From Tieghemostelium lacteum (taxonomy: Eukaryota > Evosea > Eumycetozoa > Dictyosteliales > Raperosteliaceae): a DNA stretch of 64,000 nt. Below are positions 1 to 11,831 of this stretch, one piece after another. The position numbers were made by a program, and so were the translations under genes. Below the pieces are notes generated by a model, which saw nothing but the letters and a program-made list of their open reading frames with translations, searched no databases and was not told the DNA's origin. Numbering within the stretch: position 1 is the stretch's first letter; each line of letters begins with the position of its first letter. The stretch spans positions 62,001 to 126,000 of the forward strand of contig LODT01000031.1 of assembly GCA_001606155.1 (NCBI GenBank). Direction: 5' to 3'.

Positions 1-1
1 C

Positions 2-619
2 AATAGTAGTACCAAAAAACCATTTTTCAAGAGTAACATTGTCTGTTTTATTCACCCATTTCTCAAGACAACTTGTGATTCTAAACCATTCGAATATCTT
101 AGATTGGCAAGTCTAAATATCATAGGTTCATTGATTGAATCCAAAAATGAGGATAACTCCATTCTAGCTTTTATTGAATCTAAAATTATCCCATTTCTCA
201 TTGAATCTGAAATATTTTTACCATGTCTAAGCATAATGGAAGTTGGAAGTGAACTCTCAAAAACAGCAGCAACACTCATTATCAAAAAAATATTAAACGC
301 CAATGTAGGTTTAAATTATTTTACCCAACCATCTATATTACCAACAGTGTTGTCTAGTTTGAAAAAAATGGTTGATTCCATGTACCCAGCTCACATGTCA
401 TCTAGACTTCTCAAACACATTGTCAGATGTTATCTTCGTTTGTCAGAAAATGTTAAAATTCGTTATACCCTTAAAGATTCCATCTCTGAATGCTTCTTTG
501 ATGGAAATATTGAGGCATTTATATTCAACCAAGGTGATGTTATTGTAAAAAGATGGTTTACACAATTTAAGAATAACATGCCATTTATTTATACTGATAA
601 AAAAAAGAGCAAACATTAA
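2..619 (+). CDS. cnot9: CNOT9/Rcd1-like CCR4-NOT subunit, 3' part
   Basis: The frame is open from the first bases of the window, so the gene starts upstream and only the C-terminal ~205 residues are here. Landmarks of the CNOT9 armadillo-repeat core are clear: KPFEYLRLASLNIIGSLIE, IMEVGSELSKTAATLIIKKIL and SRLLKHIVRCYLRLSENV, close to the human order and spacing. In other eukaryotes CNOT9 is a core subunit of the CCR4-NOT deadenylase and binds CNOT1 and GW/TNRC6-type partners. The copy is more diverged than usual for this very conserved protein: extra residues lie between the second and third landmarks, and the tail is basic (KKKSKH). It could be a diverged second copy; the family call itself is secure. 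Confidence 0.85.
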   Translation, partial: NSSTKKPFFKSNIVCFIHPFLKTTCDSKPFEYLRLASLNIIGSLIESKNEDNSILAFIESKIIPFLIESEIFLPCLSIMEVGSELSKTAATLIIKKILNANVGLNYFTQPSILPTVLSSLKKMVDSMYPAHMSSRLLKHIVRCYLRLSENVKIRYTLKDSISECFFDGNIEAFIFNQGDVIVKRWFTQFKNNMPFIYTDKKKSKH

Positions 620-1028
620 TTTTCGTTAATTCTGTTTCAACTTTACAAAACCACCACAAATAAATATCTGTTTTTTTTTCTTTTAGTTAAAGAAAAGACT
701 CAGGGTATACAATTTTCAGATCCAATCTGTTTATTTCAACGCTTAGCGTTATAAAATTTTATTGTAACTTTATAAAAATAAATTTTTTTATGAAATTTCA
801 TGATTAGAAAATTGGCTCCTTAGAATTTTGATATTTATTCGAATCACGTCTGACTCAAACAGCAACAGCAACTAGTACCAATTTCGAATATTTTTCACTA
901 ATCTTCTTAATAGATACCAATTAGCTGTTTATTTTTTTTTTCTTACTTAAACTAAATCATTTGCTGTTCAATTTTTTTTATAAATAAAAACAATAATAAT
1001 CAAGTTTGTAACTGATCACCAAAACGTA
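620..1028. promoter_or_regulatory. AT-rich intergenic region upstream of the FAD oxidase
   Basis: There is no supportable gene here. The stretch holds the 3' flank of the CNOT9-like gene and the 5' flank of the oxidase. It contains T runs at about 670 and 930 and a small hairpin, AACGC-TTA-GCGTT, at 738-750. No tRNA fold was found. Confidence 0.4.
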
Positions 1029-2345
1029 ATGGAACCAAAGAATGAATTAAATATTAAAGGTCAAGTTGTTTATAAAAGTAAATCACTTGCTGAATATGAA
1101 GAATTAAATGCAAGATGGAATATAGATGCTGTTAATAATCCATCAGTTATTGTTGTACCTAATGATACTGATGATGTTGTTTCCGCTGTAAACTATGCTA
1201 GAGAGAATAATTTGGAGATTGCAGTTAGATGTGGTGGTCATTCAACTCAATCTGTTACCGAAGGTGGTTTGATTGTTGATCTACGTAGATTGAGAACAGT
1301 TAAAGTTGATACTGAGACTGATACTTGTTTGGTAGAAGGTGGTTGTCTACTGGGTGATGTTGATAGGGAGACTGCCAAATATGGCAAAGCTATCCCATTT
1401 GGTCATGTTTCTCACACAGGTGTTGGTGGATTGGTACTTGGTGGAGGTATTGGAAACCTTTCTAGAATCTATGGTCTATCTGTTGACAATCTTTTGAGTG
1501 TTGAAATGGTTTTGGCAACTGGAAAAGTTGTTAAAGCTAGTAATGATGAAAATTCTGATCTCTTTTGGGCCATAAGAGGTGGTGGAGGAAACTTTGGTGT
1601 AGTTACCAAGTTTTGGTTTAAATTGAATCCTTGTAAAGATGTTTTGGTTGGAACATTTGTTTATCCAGTTCCAGTTGCCAGAGAGGCTCTTTTGGAAATT
1701 GGAAGACAACAAGATGCCAATGCTATACCAAATGAACTCTCCTACGCAGTTTCTATCACACCTAACGGTGTTGTAGTTATGCCATTATGGATAGGTGATG
1801 TTGACCAAGGTAAGGTTTATCTTGAGGCATTTTCAAAGATTGGTAGCCCAGTCGTTAGTGTTATTCGTACTGCTCCTTTTGTTCAAATTCAATCACAAAT
1901 TGATGATAAAGCTCCACATGGTTTGAGATATTATCAAAAAGGTCCATTTTTAAAGTCAAATCTAACTGCTGAGATTGTTGATAGTATCTTGGACAGTTAC
2001 CAAAAACATCCAACCAAGATATGTTCCATACTATTAACTCATCTCCAAGGTGCAGTTCAAAACTATTCAAAGACTGATACAGCTTACCATTTTAGAGATG
2101 CTTCCTATCAGATTATTTTCATGTCCATTCTACCAGATCAAAAAGATAGACAAGCTGTTATCGATTGGACTAAAGAAAGTATTCAAAAAATTGAGCCACA
2201 TCTCTACAAGGAATACATTAATACCACTGGTCAAAATTATAAGATTGAAGAAGTGTTTGGTGTAAATTATCCAAGATTATTAGAAATTAAAAAGAAATAT
2301 GATCCTGAAAACTTCTTTAGAGCATGTGCAAATATTAAAGAATAA
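1029..2345 (+). CDS. FAD-linked oxidase, berberine-bridge-enzyme type
   Basis: A complete single-exon protein of 438 residues. The N-terminal half is a PCMH-type FAD domain: CGGHS with His71 as the likely covalent FAD site, GVGGLVLGGGIG (about 131-142) and RGGGGNFGVVT. The C-terminus has the BBE-type ending with YPRLLEIKKKYDPENFF. In bicovalent family members a Cys sits in the loop before GVGG; here that loop reads FGHVSHT and has no Cys, so single attachment through His71 is expected. Relatives oxidise alkaloids, sugars or polyketides with O2, and the substrate cannot be told. No signal peptide is evident. The start has a good context (ACGTAATGG) and the gene is convergent with the next one, 75 nt away. 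Confidence 0.92.
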   Translation: MEPKNELNIKGQVVYKSKSLAEYEELNARWNIDAVNNPSVIVVPNDTDDVVSAVNYARENNLEIAVRCGGHSTQSVTEGGLIVDLRRLRTVKVDTETDTCLVEGGCLLGDVDRETAKYGKAIPFGHVSHTGVGGLVLGGGIGNLSRIYGLSVDNLLSVEMVLATGKVVKASNDENSDLFWAIRGGGGNFGVVTKFWFKLNPCKDVLVGTFVYPVPVAREALLEIGRQQDANAIPNELSYAVSITPNGVVVMPLWIGDVDQGKVYLEAFSKIGSPVVSVIRTAPFVQIQSQIDDKAPHGLRYYQKGPFLKSNLTAEIVDSILDSYQKHPTKICSILLTHLQGAVQNYSKTDTAYHFRDASYQIIFMSILPDQKDRQAVIDWTKESIQKIEPHLYKEYINTTGQNYKIEEVFGVNYPRLLEIKKKYDPENFFRACANIKE

Positions 2346-2420
2346 TCATCAAATTACTTAAACTAATAAACTAGTATTTCTTTAAAATAATTACAAAAAT
2401 ATTATTAGTTATTTTTTTAT

Positions 2421-4235
2421 TTACATAAATATTAAAAGACCTAATATAGTAAATGAAATTAAAATAATTGAAAATTGTAATTTTGACATGGATGATGGGT
2501 TATGTTCAGTAGATGAATCATCAGGTGTCAATTGAACAGAACAATCACCGCCTCTATAATTTTCATCACATTGACATTCACCTTTAACAGTATCACAAAC
2601 ACCATTCATTGAACAGTCATTTGGACATTTCATTTTATAGATGACTGTAGAGTTTTCAAATCCAGTTACTCTATCCACTGTTACTTGTACTTGCATTGGA
2701 TTGGTTATGGAGTTTTGGGGTATTGTAGATGTGAAATCACATAAAATCTTATCTGGAGATACATAAATAGCATCTGTACAATATTCGGTACCTATAGTGA
2801 CACTTAAGGATTTTTCTTCGAAATTATCACCTGTAATAGTCACTCTATATTGAGTGTCTTTTTCGATTAGTGTTGGTTTAACACTTTTTATCAATGGACC
2901 TTGGTAAGATGACTGATACCATTCACTTGTTAAAGTTAATCCTTGAAATTCTGATTTTGCAGCAGCTTTAATTTTACCAGTTCCTGCAATTAATCCATCA
3001 CAATAAGCAGTGGTTGGGTATGAGATTGTTGAATAGTTACAATTCAATAGCAATGGATCATAATCATTAACTGATACTAATAAAAATATTGTACAGTCAA
3101 TAAGATATTCACCAGTTATTGTTATTCTTGTGGATGTAATCTTTGGCAATGGTTTAAAAGATAGAATTCTAGGTTGAAGATGGAGAGGATACATATCACC
3201 TTGGTCATCAACAATAAGTGTTAATTCACCATTCTTTGCATTTTCAGGCAATTGTATTTTTACATTACGATTATCTACACTTAAAACTGTGACATTGAGA
3301 TTTCCAATTTTTGCTGAAACCATTTGGGAATCAATACCAAAATTAAAACCTTCCAGATTAAATCTATTATGATATTCAGAATCTTGTGTGACGTTATTAA
3401 TTGCTGGTGAATAGTATCTATAGTTTATGATATTGGATTGTAATGTATTATTATTGGATATTATATTTATGCTAATTTCGTTGGGTTTAACAATACCACT
3501 TCTGGTGGTAAATACTATAGAATCGTTACTGATTAAGTCCATGTCAGTAATTGGTATTTTAAATTGACCCTGGTAAACTGAAATGCTTTCAAAAGGTAGG
3601 AATTTAAAGTTACTACCAAATATAGTCAAGTTTTGTGGGTGTGTGGTAATATATTCTGATGATAGTCTTTCTATATATGGTGATAATAAAAGTGTACTAT
3701 TATAGAATACATCTTTATCACCTTCAGTTTCTATTACTGTCAAAATATCAGTATAAAATGAATTTGACCATTGACACTTTATACTAGTATCATTCACATT
3801 TGAACAATTTAGTGGTGTGGAACCTAATGATACTGTCAAATATTCAACTAAATAGAAATCAATACCATTGATTACTAAATCACCATCAAATTCAATAGAG
3901 GTGACATTTGGTTTACTAAAAATATTGAATTGTGATTGATTTGTAGTATGGTTATTATATTGAATGGTAATATCTACTAAATTGTATGGTGAGTAATCTC
4001 TGAAACTTATATTACTACATGTCAAATGACCACTGTCAATGTAACCTATAGTTGGACATTCACTAGAACCAATGAAAATGGTAGCATTAGATTCTGGAAA
4101 ATCCCTACCAAATAATGTAATTGTAGGATTTTGTTTTAATTGACCTACTGTGGAAACTGATTCAATTACAGTTTCACCATATATGGTCATATAATTTAAT
4201 ACTAAAAAAATAATACACAATTGGAATTTCAACAT
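2421..4235 (-). CDS. TIG/IPT-domain surface protein with EGF-like module, probably GPI-anchored
   Basis: A single exon of 604 residues. It starts with a signal peptide (MLKFQLCIIFLVLNYMTIYG). It is followed by several immunoglobulin-like TIG/IPT repeats, recognisable from phrases such as PTITLFGRDFPES, QNLTIFGSNF and YRVTITGDNFEE, and by many N-glycosylation sequons. Near the C-terminus is one EGF-like module (CPNDCSMNGVCD...CQCDENYRGGDC). A Ser-rich spacer and a hydrophobic end (LQFSIILISFTILGLLIFM) stop at the last residue with no cytoplasmic tail, which fits a GPI-anchor signal better than a through-membrane helix. Dictyostelid proteins of this build act in cell adhesion and recognition; a specific role here is inference. 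Confidence 0.88.
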   Translation of the reverse strand: MLKFQLCIIFLVLNYMTIYGETVIESVSTVGQLKQNPTITLFGRDFPESNATIFIGSSECPTIGYIDSGHLTCSNISFRDYSPYNLVDITIQYNNHTTNQSQFNIFSKPNVTSIEFDGDLVINGIDFYLVEYLTVSLGSTPLNCSNVNDTSIKCQWSNSFYTDILTVIETEGDKDVFYNSTLLLSPYIERLSSEYITTHPQNLTIFGSNFKFLPFESISVYQGQFKIPITDMDLISNDSIVFTTRSGIVKPNEISINIISNNNTLQSNIINYRYYSPAINNVTQDSEYHNRFNLEGFNFGIDSQMVSAKIGNLNVTVLSVDNRNVKIQLPENAKNGELTLIVDDQGDMYPLHLQPRILSFKPLPKITSTRITITGEYLIDCTIFLLVSVNDYDPLLLNCNYSTISYPTTAYCDGLIAGTGKIKAAAKSEFQGLTLTSEWYQSSYQGPLIKSVKPTLIEKDTQYRVTITGDNFEEKSLSVTIGTEYCTDAIYVSPDKILCDFTSTIPQNSITNPMQVQVTVDRVTGFENSTVIYKMKCPNDCSMNGVCDTVKGECQCDENYRGGDCSVQLTPDDSSTEHNPSSMSKLQFSIILISFTILGLLIFM

Positions 4236-4464
4236 GTTCTTAGAGTGATTGTCGCAAGGTTACAAAGTAATCAACCAATTAAAAAATTTTAAAAACGAAT
4301 TGATTTTCAACTTTATCAAATATCTCCCCTATCCCATTTTTCAAATAAAATTGGCTTCCGCAATTTATTTTTAGTGGATGAAGAGGCATTGAGGGAGATA
4401 TTTTTAAAATTTTAAGAGAATTTAATTAATGAGAAAGTGTTTTTATTAAATCAAAAAGATCTTA

Positions 4465-7353
4465 CTATAATTGATAAATATGGGCAAAACCATCATCACT
4501 TGCTGAGGCAAATTTATCACCTTGTCTACTTACGTCAATAAAGTTAATAGTATCTTCATGATCTTTACATTTTTTAATGAGAGGATTTGCCGAGGCTACA
4601 TCCCATATGCAAATATCATTATAACAGGTAATGAGAAAATCACTATTCCAAACAGCATGATTGGAATTGGAGCTGGCATCAATTAGAGGTGTGGAGACTG
4701 TTCTATCATGTTGGAGTATATGTAGGGTTCTATCAGGATATCTTAAATCAAATACAAATGTACTAAGACCACTACCAGTACTAGCTAGATAGTTTCCATT
4801 CGGTGAGATGGTTATAATATTGATATCAACTTGAGTGGTTTTAAATGAAAATACTAGTGCTTGTTTTAGTCTGAGGTCATAATAACAAACTGATTTCTGT
4901 TGATTATTAGATCCAGATGCAATTACACTAGGTTCAACGGGACTCCAACATACTGTAGATACATCATTTCTATGATCTTCAAATTTTCTATAATAATTTG
5001 GTTTTTCAATATTAAAAAGCGCCATAAATCCATTTGGAGGTGAGATATCATCATACACACCAATTCCCAAAGCAAGATACTGATCAAAGTTACCTTTACC
5101 AAATGATAAGTCCATAATAGACTCTGGGAATGGTTCACGGGTATTAGTCAATAATGTTGACTGATATGTTTCATAGTCAAGTATAATAACAGATTTGTCA
5201 ATGAACCCTGATGCCAATAATGGTTTAGAAGGGTGAGTTGTCATTCTAAGACACCCAGCCTTATCAAGGGTATACAGTTTCTCATAGTTTGCAGCATTGA
5301 ATATAGATACCGAATTGTTCCCAGCTGCAATTGCTTTGGTACCATCATTTGAAAAGTGGCCTTCTCTGGCAGAGTATTCTATATTTCCAGGAGGGCATTC
5401 AAGTTTCACTTTAGTGCCACTTTCAAAATCACAAATTTGTGGATTTTCATGGAGTGGTAGCACGAGCATCTTACTCGTACGACCAGTAGGATCAAATTTC
5501 AAATCAATCAAACCACTAGTGAATTTAATTTGTTGATAGATTTTAGATTCTTTAAATTTGTTTTCTAGTATACTTTTTCTAGAGAAACATTCTGACATTG
5601 TACCCATTTCACGTTGCATTAATGTATAGTTTAATGTCTCTTTAACCTTCTTTTTAAGATGATGTTTATGTGCAATATCAGAAAATGGCATGATATCAGT
5701 ATGTTCTTGATCTTCTGAACCTATACTTTGAAGATATCTAATAACATCAATAGGTGTTCTACCAGGTAACTGAGCACACATTATGATCAATTGTTGTTTC
5801 GAGTGATTTAAATTATTTAAATCAATATTAAAACGACTCATAATTTCAATTTCCTTTGGTGTGAATGGAAAATGAAGTTGTTCTTCAAAGTTTGGTATAA
5901 ACAATGACTTTTTCATCAATCTTTTTTGTGTTTCTAATTCATTCAACATTAATCTGGCTTTAATTGACATGAATGGTCTATATACAATCTCACCAGATCC
6001 CACAAAAAACTTTTGAAAATCCTCATCATTCTTCATAGCATTAATTATATTTATAGGCAATTGTTTTTCATTAAAAAAATCTAGTATTTCATTTCTCTGT
6101 TTAAAATTCAAATATCCTAAATTAGTAATATGTCTTTTAAATGAAATTTATCAATTATCAACCTACAAAGTTTGTAAAATCCGATAAAATAGGTTTAACT
6201 TTTTGTGGTATATTTAATTTCTGCCTTAGTTCTTCTAGAGTTGTATTTACAAAATGGACTTTTCTAACTAAAGATTCCTATAATGTATAAATGTTAATAA
6301 AGTTGTAATTTCTAAATGTGATCAATGAATACAAACTTCATTAAATTTGGGAATATTTATAGTATGTGTATTTAAAATTAATGGTATATTGTCTGTTGAT
6401 GTTTGAGGATCAATTTTGAAATTTGAATATTCAACTAGATCTCTAACCCATGATTTTAGTTTTAGTTTAGTTCTGAATTTCATTATATTTACTGGTTTTT
6501 TCTTTGATGCAGTAGATGTGACATTGATAGTTGTTGTGGTGGTGGTGGTTGTGGTTGTGGTTGTTGTTGTTGTTGGATTAGAGGGTGTTACACCTTGCAT
6601 AGGTACTGGTCCATTTGAAATTAATGTAGGTGATAATGTATGTGGTGAGGTAACAGGTATTGAGCTATTACTATTATTCAAGGGAGGACTTGCTGTTCTT
6701 CTAGTTATTATATTACTTCTTATAGTGGGTGTAGGATGATTTTGTGTTGTTGTAGTCGTCGAAGTAGTTGTTCCATTTACATTATTTTGTGGTTGTGTTG
6801 TAGGGGTAACTTGAGGTTGAGTATGTACTATAGGAGGTGTAGTTTGAGTTTGTACTATTGGTGGTGTAGTTCGATTTTGTACTGGTATTGTAGGTATAGC
6901 CTGAGCTTGTGGTGCAATTAGAGGTTGTGGTTGTACTATTGGAGGTATAATTTGAATTTGTGTTTGTACTATTGGTGGTGTAGTATGATTTTGTAGTGCC
7001 TGAGCTTGTGGTGCAATTAGAGGTTGTGGTTGTAATATTAGAGGTATAGTGTGAGTTTGTGGTTTTGGGTGTATTTGAATTGGAGGGGATGATGGTAATG
7101 GGGTAAGAGTTGGGGTAGATTTTGGTGATGAGGTTTTGGAAGGTTGTTCTGTACTTGGTTTTTTGGTTTTTGGTTGAGTAGGTACATAGGTACTTCTTTT
7201 TAAATGTTGTCCAATGAGAACCTGTAATTGATTCAATGATATATTTAGTATATCACTATCAATATCATCACATTGGTCATTGTAATCTAGTATATAATCA
7301 AAGTTATAAATATCCAATTCATCTAATTTTCTTTTCCCGCTAAAATCTGACAT
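4465..7353 (-). CDS. WD40-repeat protein with Pro/Thr-rich N-terminal half (three exons)
   Basis: Joined from three exons: 7353-6333, 6267-6163 and 6116-4465, with introns of 65 and 46 nt. The splice GTATTC...TTTAG keeps frame (NEV|FRKVHF), and the second join gives TNFVGYLNF; the total is 925 residues. The N-terminus is acidic (KRKLDELDIYNFDYILDYND). A long low-complexity Pro/Thr/Gln part with a poly-Thr run follows, then a short basic conserved-looking block (KLKSWVRDLVEYSNF). The C-terminal ~400 residues are WD40-like blades (VCWSPVEPSVIASGS, FDLRYPDRT, ITCYNDICIWDVASA). It is probably a scaffold, but I do not recognise the orthologue. The alternative is two genes, 4465-6282 and 6322-7353; the matching phases argue for one. 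Confidence 0.7.
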
Positions 7354-7544
7354 GACAAAAGTTGCATAAAAAATGTAAATAAAATAAAAAAAACTAGTAC
7401 TAAAATATCAAATTAAAAGATTTAATTTAAAATATTATAAACATCTTAATTTTAAATAAATTATTTAAAAAGTTTAATTAATTTAGTATTTATACACATT
7501 TTTTTTATTTTTTTTATTTTTATGTATGGATATATGATTGCAAA

Positions 7545-10058
7545 ATGACTGATTTTGAAATGGTTGAATATGAAACGACCCTTGATAATACAATATTAAA
7601 AGAGGATATAGAAACTATAGATGAGATGATACCAAATTCAATTCAGGATAAGAATATCCTATTTGAATTAAACCAAGATTCAGTGAGTCCAGAACTCTTT
7701 AAATCATCATTGTTTTTAAGTCTCTATTCGAATGGATTTTCTATAAATAATGTCAATAAGGTAATAATTGGATAAAAGATAGTTGATAGTTTTAAATAGA
7801 TGATGTATTAATATAGGTTTAAACATGAACAGGAAAAAATATATTCATATAAAGATAATGATTCAAAGATATTAATTAAAGCTTTGAATCAAAAGAAATT
7901 GGTACCTGAGATTGTAGAGATACTAGAGGAAACCAATCCACATTATTATGATGGTTGTATAGTTGTAGAGATTAAAGATTACAGGGGATATCCTAATGGT
8001 ACAATAGAGTCATTGGTAGATACTAAAAGATTAGTATTAAAACCAGACCAAGAAACTCTGTATTATGATATCTATCAGAGTATTCAAAAGAATCAACACC
8101 AACTCTATAATAGAAATTCAAAAGAGGCATTTGATGATTGTTTAATAGATTTTGAAAGAAATCTATTGATTGCGACAAACAGTTATCTACATTTAGGTTT
8201 GAAAAGACCAAAAATACAGGACAATATCAGTTATAATATGTCATTGAGTCAGAGAGAATCTAAAAGATTCAATAACACACCAGAGTATCAATACGATATC
8301 AGTAACCTTGATTTCACATCACCTCTCTACTCTCGGACTAATAATCTAAAGGAACAACAGCAGCCACCACAGCCTTTTCAAAAACAACCAAAATATCTAC
8401 CTCAACACATTGACATTAACAACTTTAATTTATTTCGTCTCATTACCAGCAGTCATTCTTTTGAAGCTGACAGAATCAATATACTCCAATACTATAACAC
8501 TGTACAGAATCCAAAATCCTACCCTTGTTCATTTCAATATTGTACTACTACTAGTAGTACTTCTTCTTTTTCTTCTACTTCCGATCAACAACAACCACAA
8601 CAACAACAAGAAAACGAAGATCCATTTTTAAAATATGCAACTAAACCACCTAGTATAAAACCAGTTTTAAAGTCATCACCAGAAGGAGAACAACTGAAAT
8701 CTAGAATATTTCAATATTTCTCTATTAGTAATTTGATGGTTTATACCTATGAGGTAAAACCACGTTCAACATTTTACTATCTTTATCTGTACATAACTGA
8801 GAATACCAACTTCTTTCAGGTGGTAAGACAAAACCAAATTCATCAACAACATAAATATCAACTACAACAACTACAACAAATACAACAACAACAACTACAA
8901 CAACAAAAACAAGCACAACAAGCTCAACAAGCACAACAAGCTCCACAGACACAAAGTAGTACACCACAAGTTTTATCACCTCCACAGACATCACCTCCAC
9001 CTCAACCAACACCTCCAATATCGAAAATACCTACAACACCTACTGCACCTCAAATTGGATCACCAATACAACTTAGTCAACCAACTACACAACAAGGAGC
9101 AACAACGCCAACACCATCATCATCAGTTTCAACAAATCCTAATCAACCTCTACAACCCACCCCTCCAATGTCTAAAGCACCTACTACACCTACTGCTGCT
9201 GAGAAACTTGCTGCTACAACATCTCAGTTACAACAACTGCAAAAACAACCATTAATTGCAGATATTAATATTCAAGAGAATAGTGAGTTACCTGTACCTA
9301 CTTATTTAATATTTCCAATTGGTACCACAACAGAGGCTGTCTATTTTGTTAACCATTTAAAGTATAGTTTGGAAAGAGAGAATTATCTATTATCTTGTGA
9401 TACTTTATACCCAAATCATTTAATGTCAAATCAAGCTGAATTACTAAAAAAGAGAATAGATGCAAAACATTTCGTAGCTCAACCTGTACAACCACAACCA
9501 CAACCACCACAACCACAACCACAACCTCAACCTCAACCTCAACCTCAACCTCAACCTCAACCTCAACCTGTACAGCAGCAACCTCAAATCCCGCAACCAC
9601 AACAACCACCAATACAACAGCCACAACCTGCAGTTCAACCTCAGGTTCAACCACAGATTCAACCACAACCAATACAACAAACAATTCAAAATATACAACC
9701 ACAAAATCCAATGGTTGTACCTTTTAATCCAGCACAACTGGCTCAACAGATTCAAATGAACCAAATTCAACAACAAACATCACTACAACAGATATCACCA
9801 TTGGTACCCCAACAACCACAAATGAATTTTAATAATGCTGGTCAACAAACACAACAACCATACGTAAATATTCCAACTAATATCATGACACCACTACAAC
9901 AACAACAAAATGTTCAACAGAATGTACAACAAATTTTACAACAGCAGCATCAGCAACAAGCAATTGCAAATCACCAACTTATTCAACATCAGCATCAACA
10001 ATATCAACAATTACAGAACCAATTACAACAGCAACAATATCAGCAACAAAATAAATAG
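7545..10058 (+). CDS. spt20: Spt20, SAGA complex subunit
   Basis: Two exons, 7545-7760 and 7833-10058, with a 72-nt intron GTAATA...AACAG in phase 0, give 813 residues. The join reads INNVNK|EKIYSYKDND. The Spt20 domain (about 60-165) is recognisable by KKLVPEIVEILEE, YDGCIVVEIKDYRG and LVLKPDQETLYYDIYQ, which match human SUPT20H (FAM48A) and yeast Spt20. In SAGA this subunit supports assembly of the co-activator. The rest is low complexity: two Pro/Thr repeats (PPISKIPTTPTAP and PPMSKAPTTPTAA), a Gln-Pro dipeptide run and long Gln-rich stretches typical of dictyostelid transcription factors. A folded island near 440-530 (TYLIFPIGTTTEAVYFVNH) resembles the C-terminal part of the Spt20 domain. 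Confidence 0.88.
9480..9580 (+). repeat. Gln-Pro microsatellite inside spt20
   Basis: Hexamer repeats of the form CAACCT/CAACCA encode an alternating Gln-Pro run. They are likely unstable in length. Confidence 0.85.
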
Positions 10059-10264
10059 ATATACAAAAAGTTCAAATCTAAAAAATCATCTTTTTTTTAT
10101 CCACCAAACACCATCTCTTCCAAAAAAATGTGTAAGATATTTATTTAATTTAACTAGATTTTTTATAATTTTATCATGAAATCACAAATATCTGTTAAAC
10201 TTGTAATAATTAACAATGATCCTCAAATCTAAAATTTTTTTTTTTAATTTAATCAAATTGTAAC

Positions 10265-11808
10265 ATGAAACTCTATTATCTATTTATTTTATTTATTTTA
10301 ATCCATTGTATAAATGCTCAATATTTTAACCTTAAATCATATGTAAATATAGAAACAAAGTTTGTAATCTTTTGATTTATTTTCGAAATTCTATTATATT
10401 TATTATTATTAACCAACTATTTCAAAGAAAAAATAATTATTATTGGTCATTTTATCCAAATGTATTTACTACACCAAATAAATACCCAGTTATAATATAT
10501 GCATCACAGCAGATGAATATTCAAACTGAAAAAGAAATGTCAAAGGTATTATTTACAGGTTTACCAAATTTTGTAACTTATGGAAAATGGAATAGTACCA
10601 GATATCCATTTATAATATTGGCAATACAATCACCTGATAAATCACAAATTGCCTCATTGGTGACCCAGGTAATTCCATCTTTACCAGATTTTAATAAATT
10701 TGATTTATCCAGAATTTATCTAATAGGTGAGGGTAAGGGAGCTGCCTCATGTTATGAATATTTAGGTAGTAGTGCAACAGCTGCACATTCGATTGCTGCA
10801 ATGATTACTACAAATCCTGCCAATCCCAATCTAGTTGGATCTCAATACCAAACTATTGGTACTGAACGTATACCAATTTGGAATTTAGTAGGTTCTGAAG
10901 ATCAGTGGACTCAGTATTCACAAGATTTAACAAACCTTCTAAATAGTCAATATTACCAACAACCAATTGTAAGAAATCAATATGTACCATACTACACCCA
11001 TTTCTATACATTTGAACTGTTTGATATGTATTCCCTTATTGGTAACTATATTGATATGTATACATGGTTACTACAATATAAATCAACATCTAGACCTGCC
11101 ATCTACCCAACCCTTTTAAAAAAATATGTAACAACAAGTTCCAATTTGAAATACTCATATTTTGAGTATAAACCCAATTTACCATCACAACAAGGCCAAA
11201 AGATCCCAGTAATTATATATTTCCATGGTGGAGATTCAGATGGAAACGGATCACCAATTCAATTAGATAGAATAATATATGGATCGTTACCATCTTATTT
11301 ATCGAATGGTCAAATAAATAGTAGTACTTTTCCATTTTTGGTTTTAGCACCTCAATGTGAGAATAAAAACACTCCATTTTGGGATACAGCAATACCAATA
11401 TTTGATGATTTAGTTCAGAGATATTCATCTCTAATAGATCCACAAAGACTCTATGTAGCAGGTCAAGGAAGAGGTGGATTGGGAGTTACCTATTTATATT
11501 CAACTCAAGCCAGAGCTAATCTCATAGCAGCAGCTATAATTGTACGAGTATATGACTATTGTAATAATACCATTGCAACAGTAATGTCACAAACTCCTAC
11601 ATCCAAATTATGGTTTTACACCAATTCTGGAGATCCTTATTCTTGGTCTAATTTTACTACCTCTTGGATTGATTGTCTTCAATCTAAAGGAACCAACCCC
11701 AAAACAACAATTATAAATAATAACTCCGATGATTCTATATTTACAGCATTCAATCCACAAAATACTGATAATCTCTATACTTGGTATTTAAATAATCCAA
11801 AACAATAA
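10265..11808 (+). CDS. Secreted tandem alpha/beta-hydrolase-fold protein lacking the nucleophile serine
   Basis: Exon 1 (10265-10359) encodes a signal peptide MKLYYLFILFILIHCINA and a few residues. A 68-nt intron (GTTTGT...TCAAAG) leads to exon 2 (10428-11808); together they give 491 residues (ETK|KNNYYWSFYPNVF). Two copies of the same hydrolase domain follow each other, each with a PVIIY strand, a YPFIILA or FPFLVLAPQCE strand, and a nucleophile elbow. The elbows read GEGKG (about 132) and GQGRG (about 377), where the polyhydroxybutyrate-depolymerase/feruloyl-esterase-like family has GxSxG. Both domains therefore look catalytically dead. The role may be carbohydrate or ligand binding outside the cell, which is inference. 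Confidence 0.8.
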
Positions 11809-11831
11809 ATTTTAAAATAATTATTGTATTT

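Noticed and set aside
820-870. Possible tRNA around a TTCGAATC motif
   Set aside because: The flanking bases form no acceptor, D or anticodon stems.
8725-9711. Valine- or leucine-rich frames opposite spt20
   Set aside because: They are shadows of the Gln- and Pro-rich codons of spt20, without any protein-like features.
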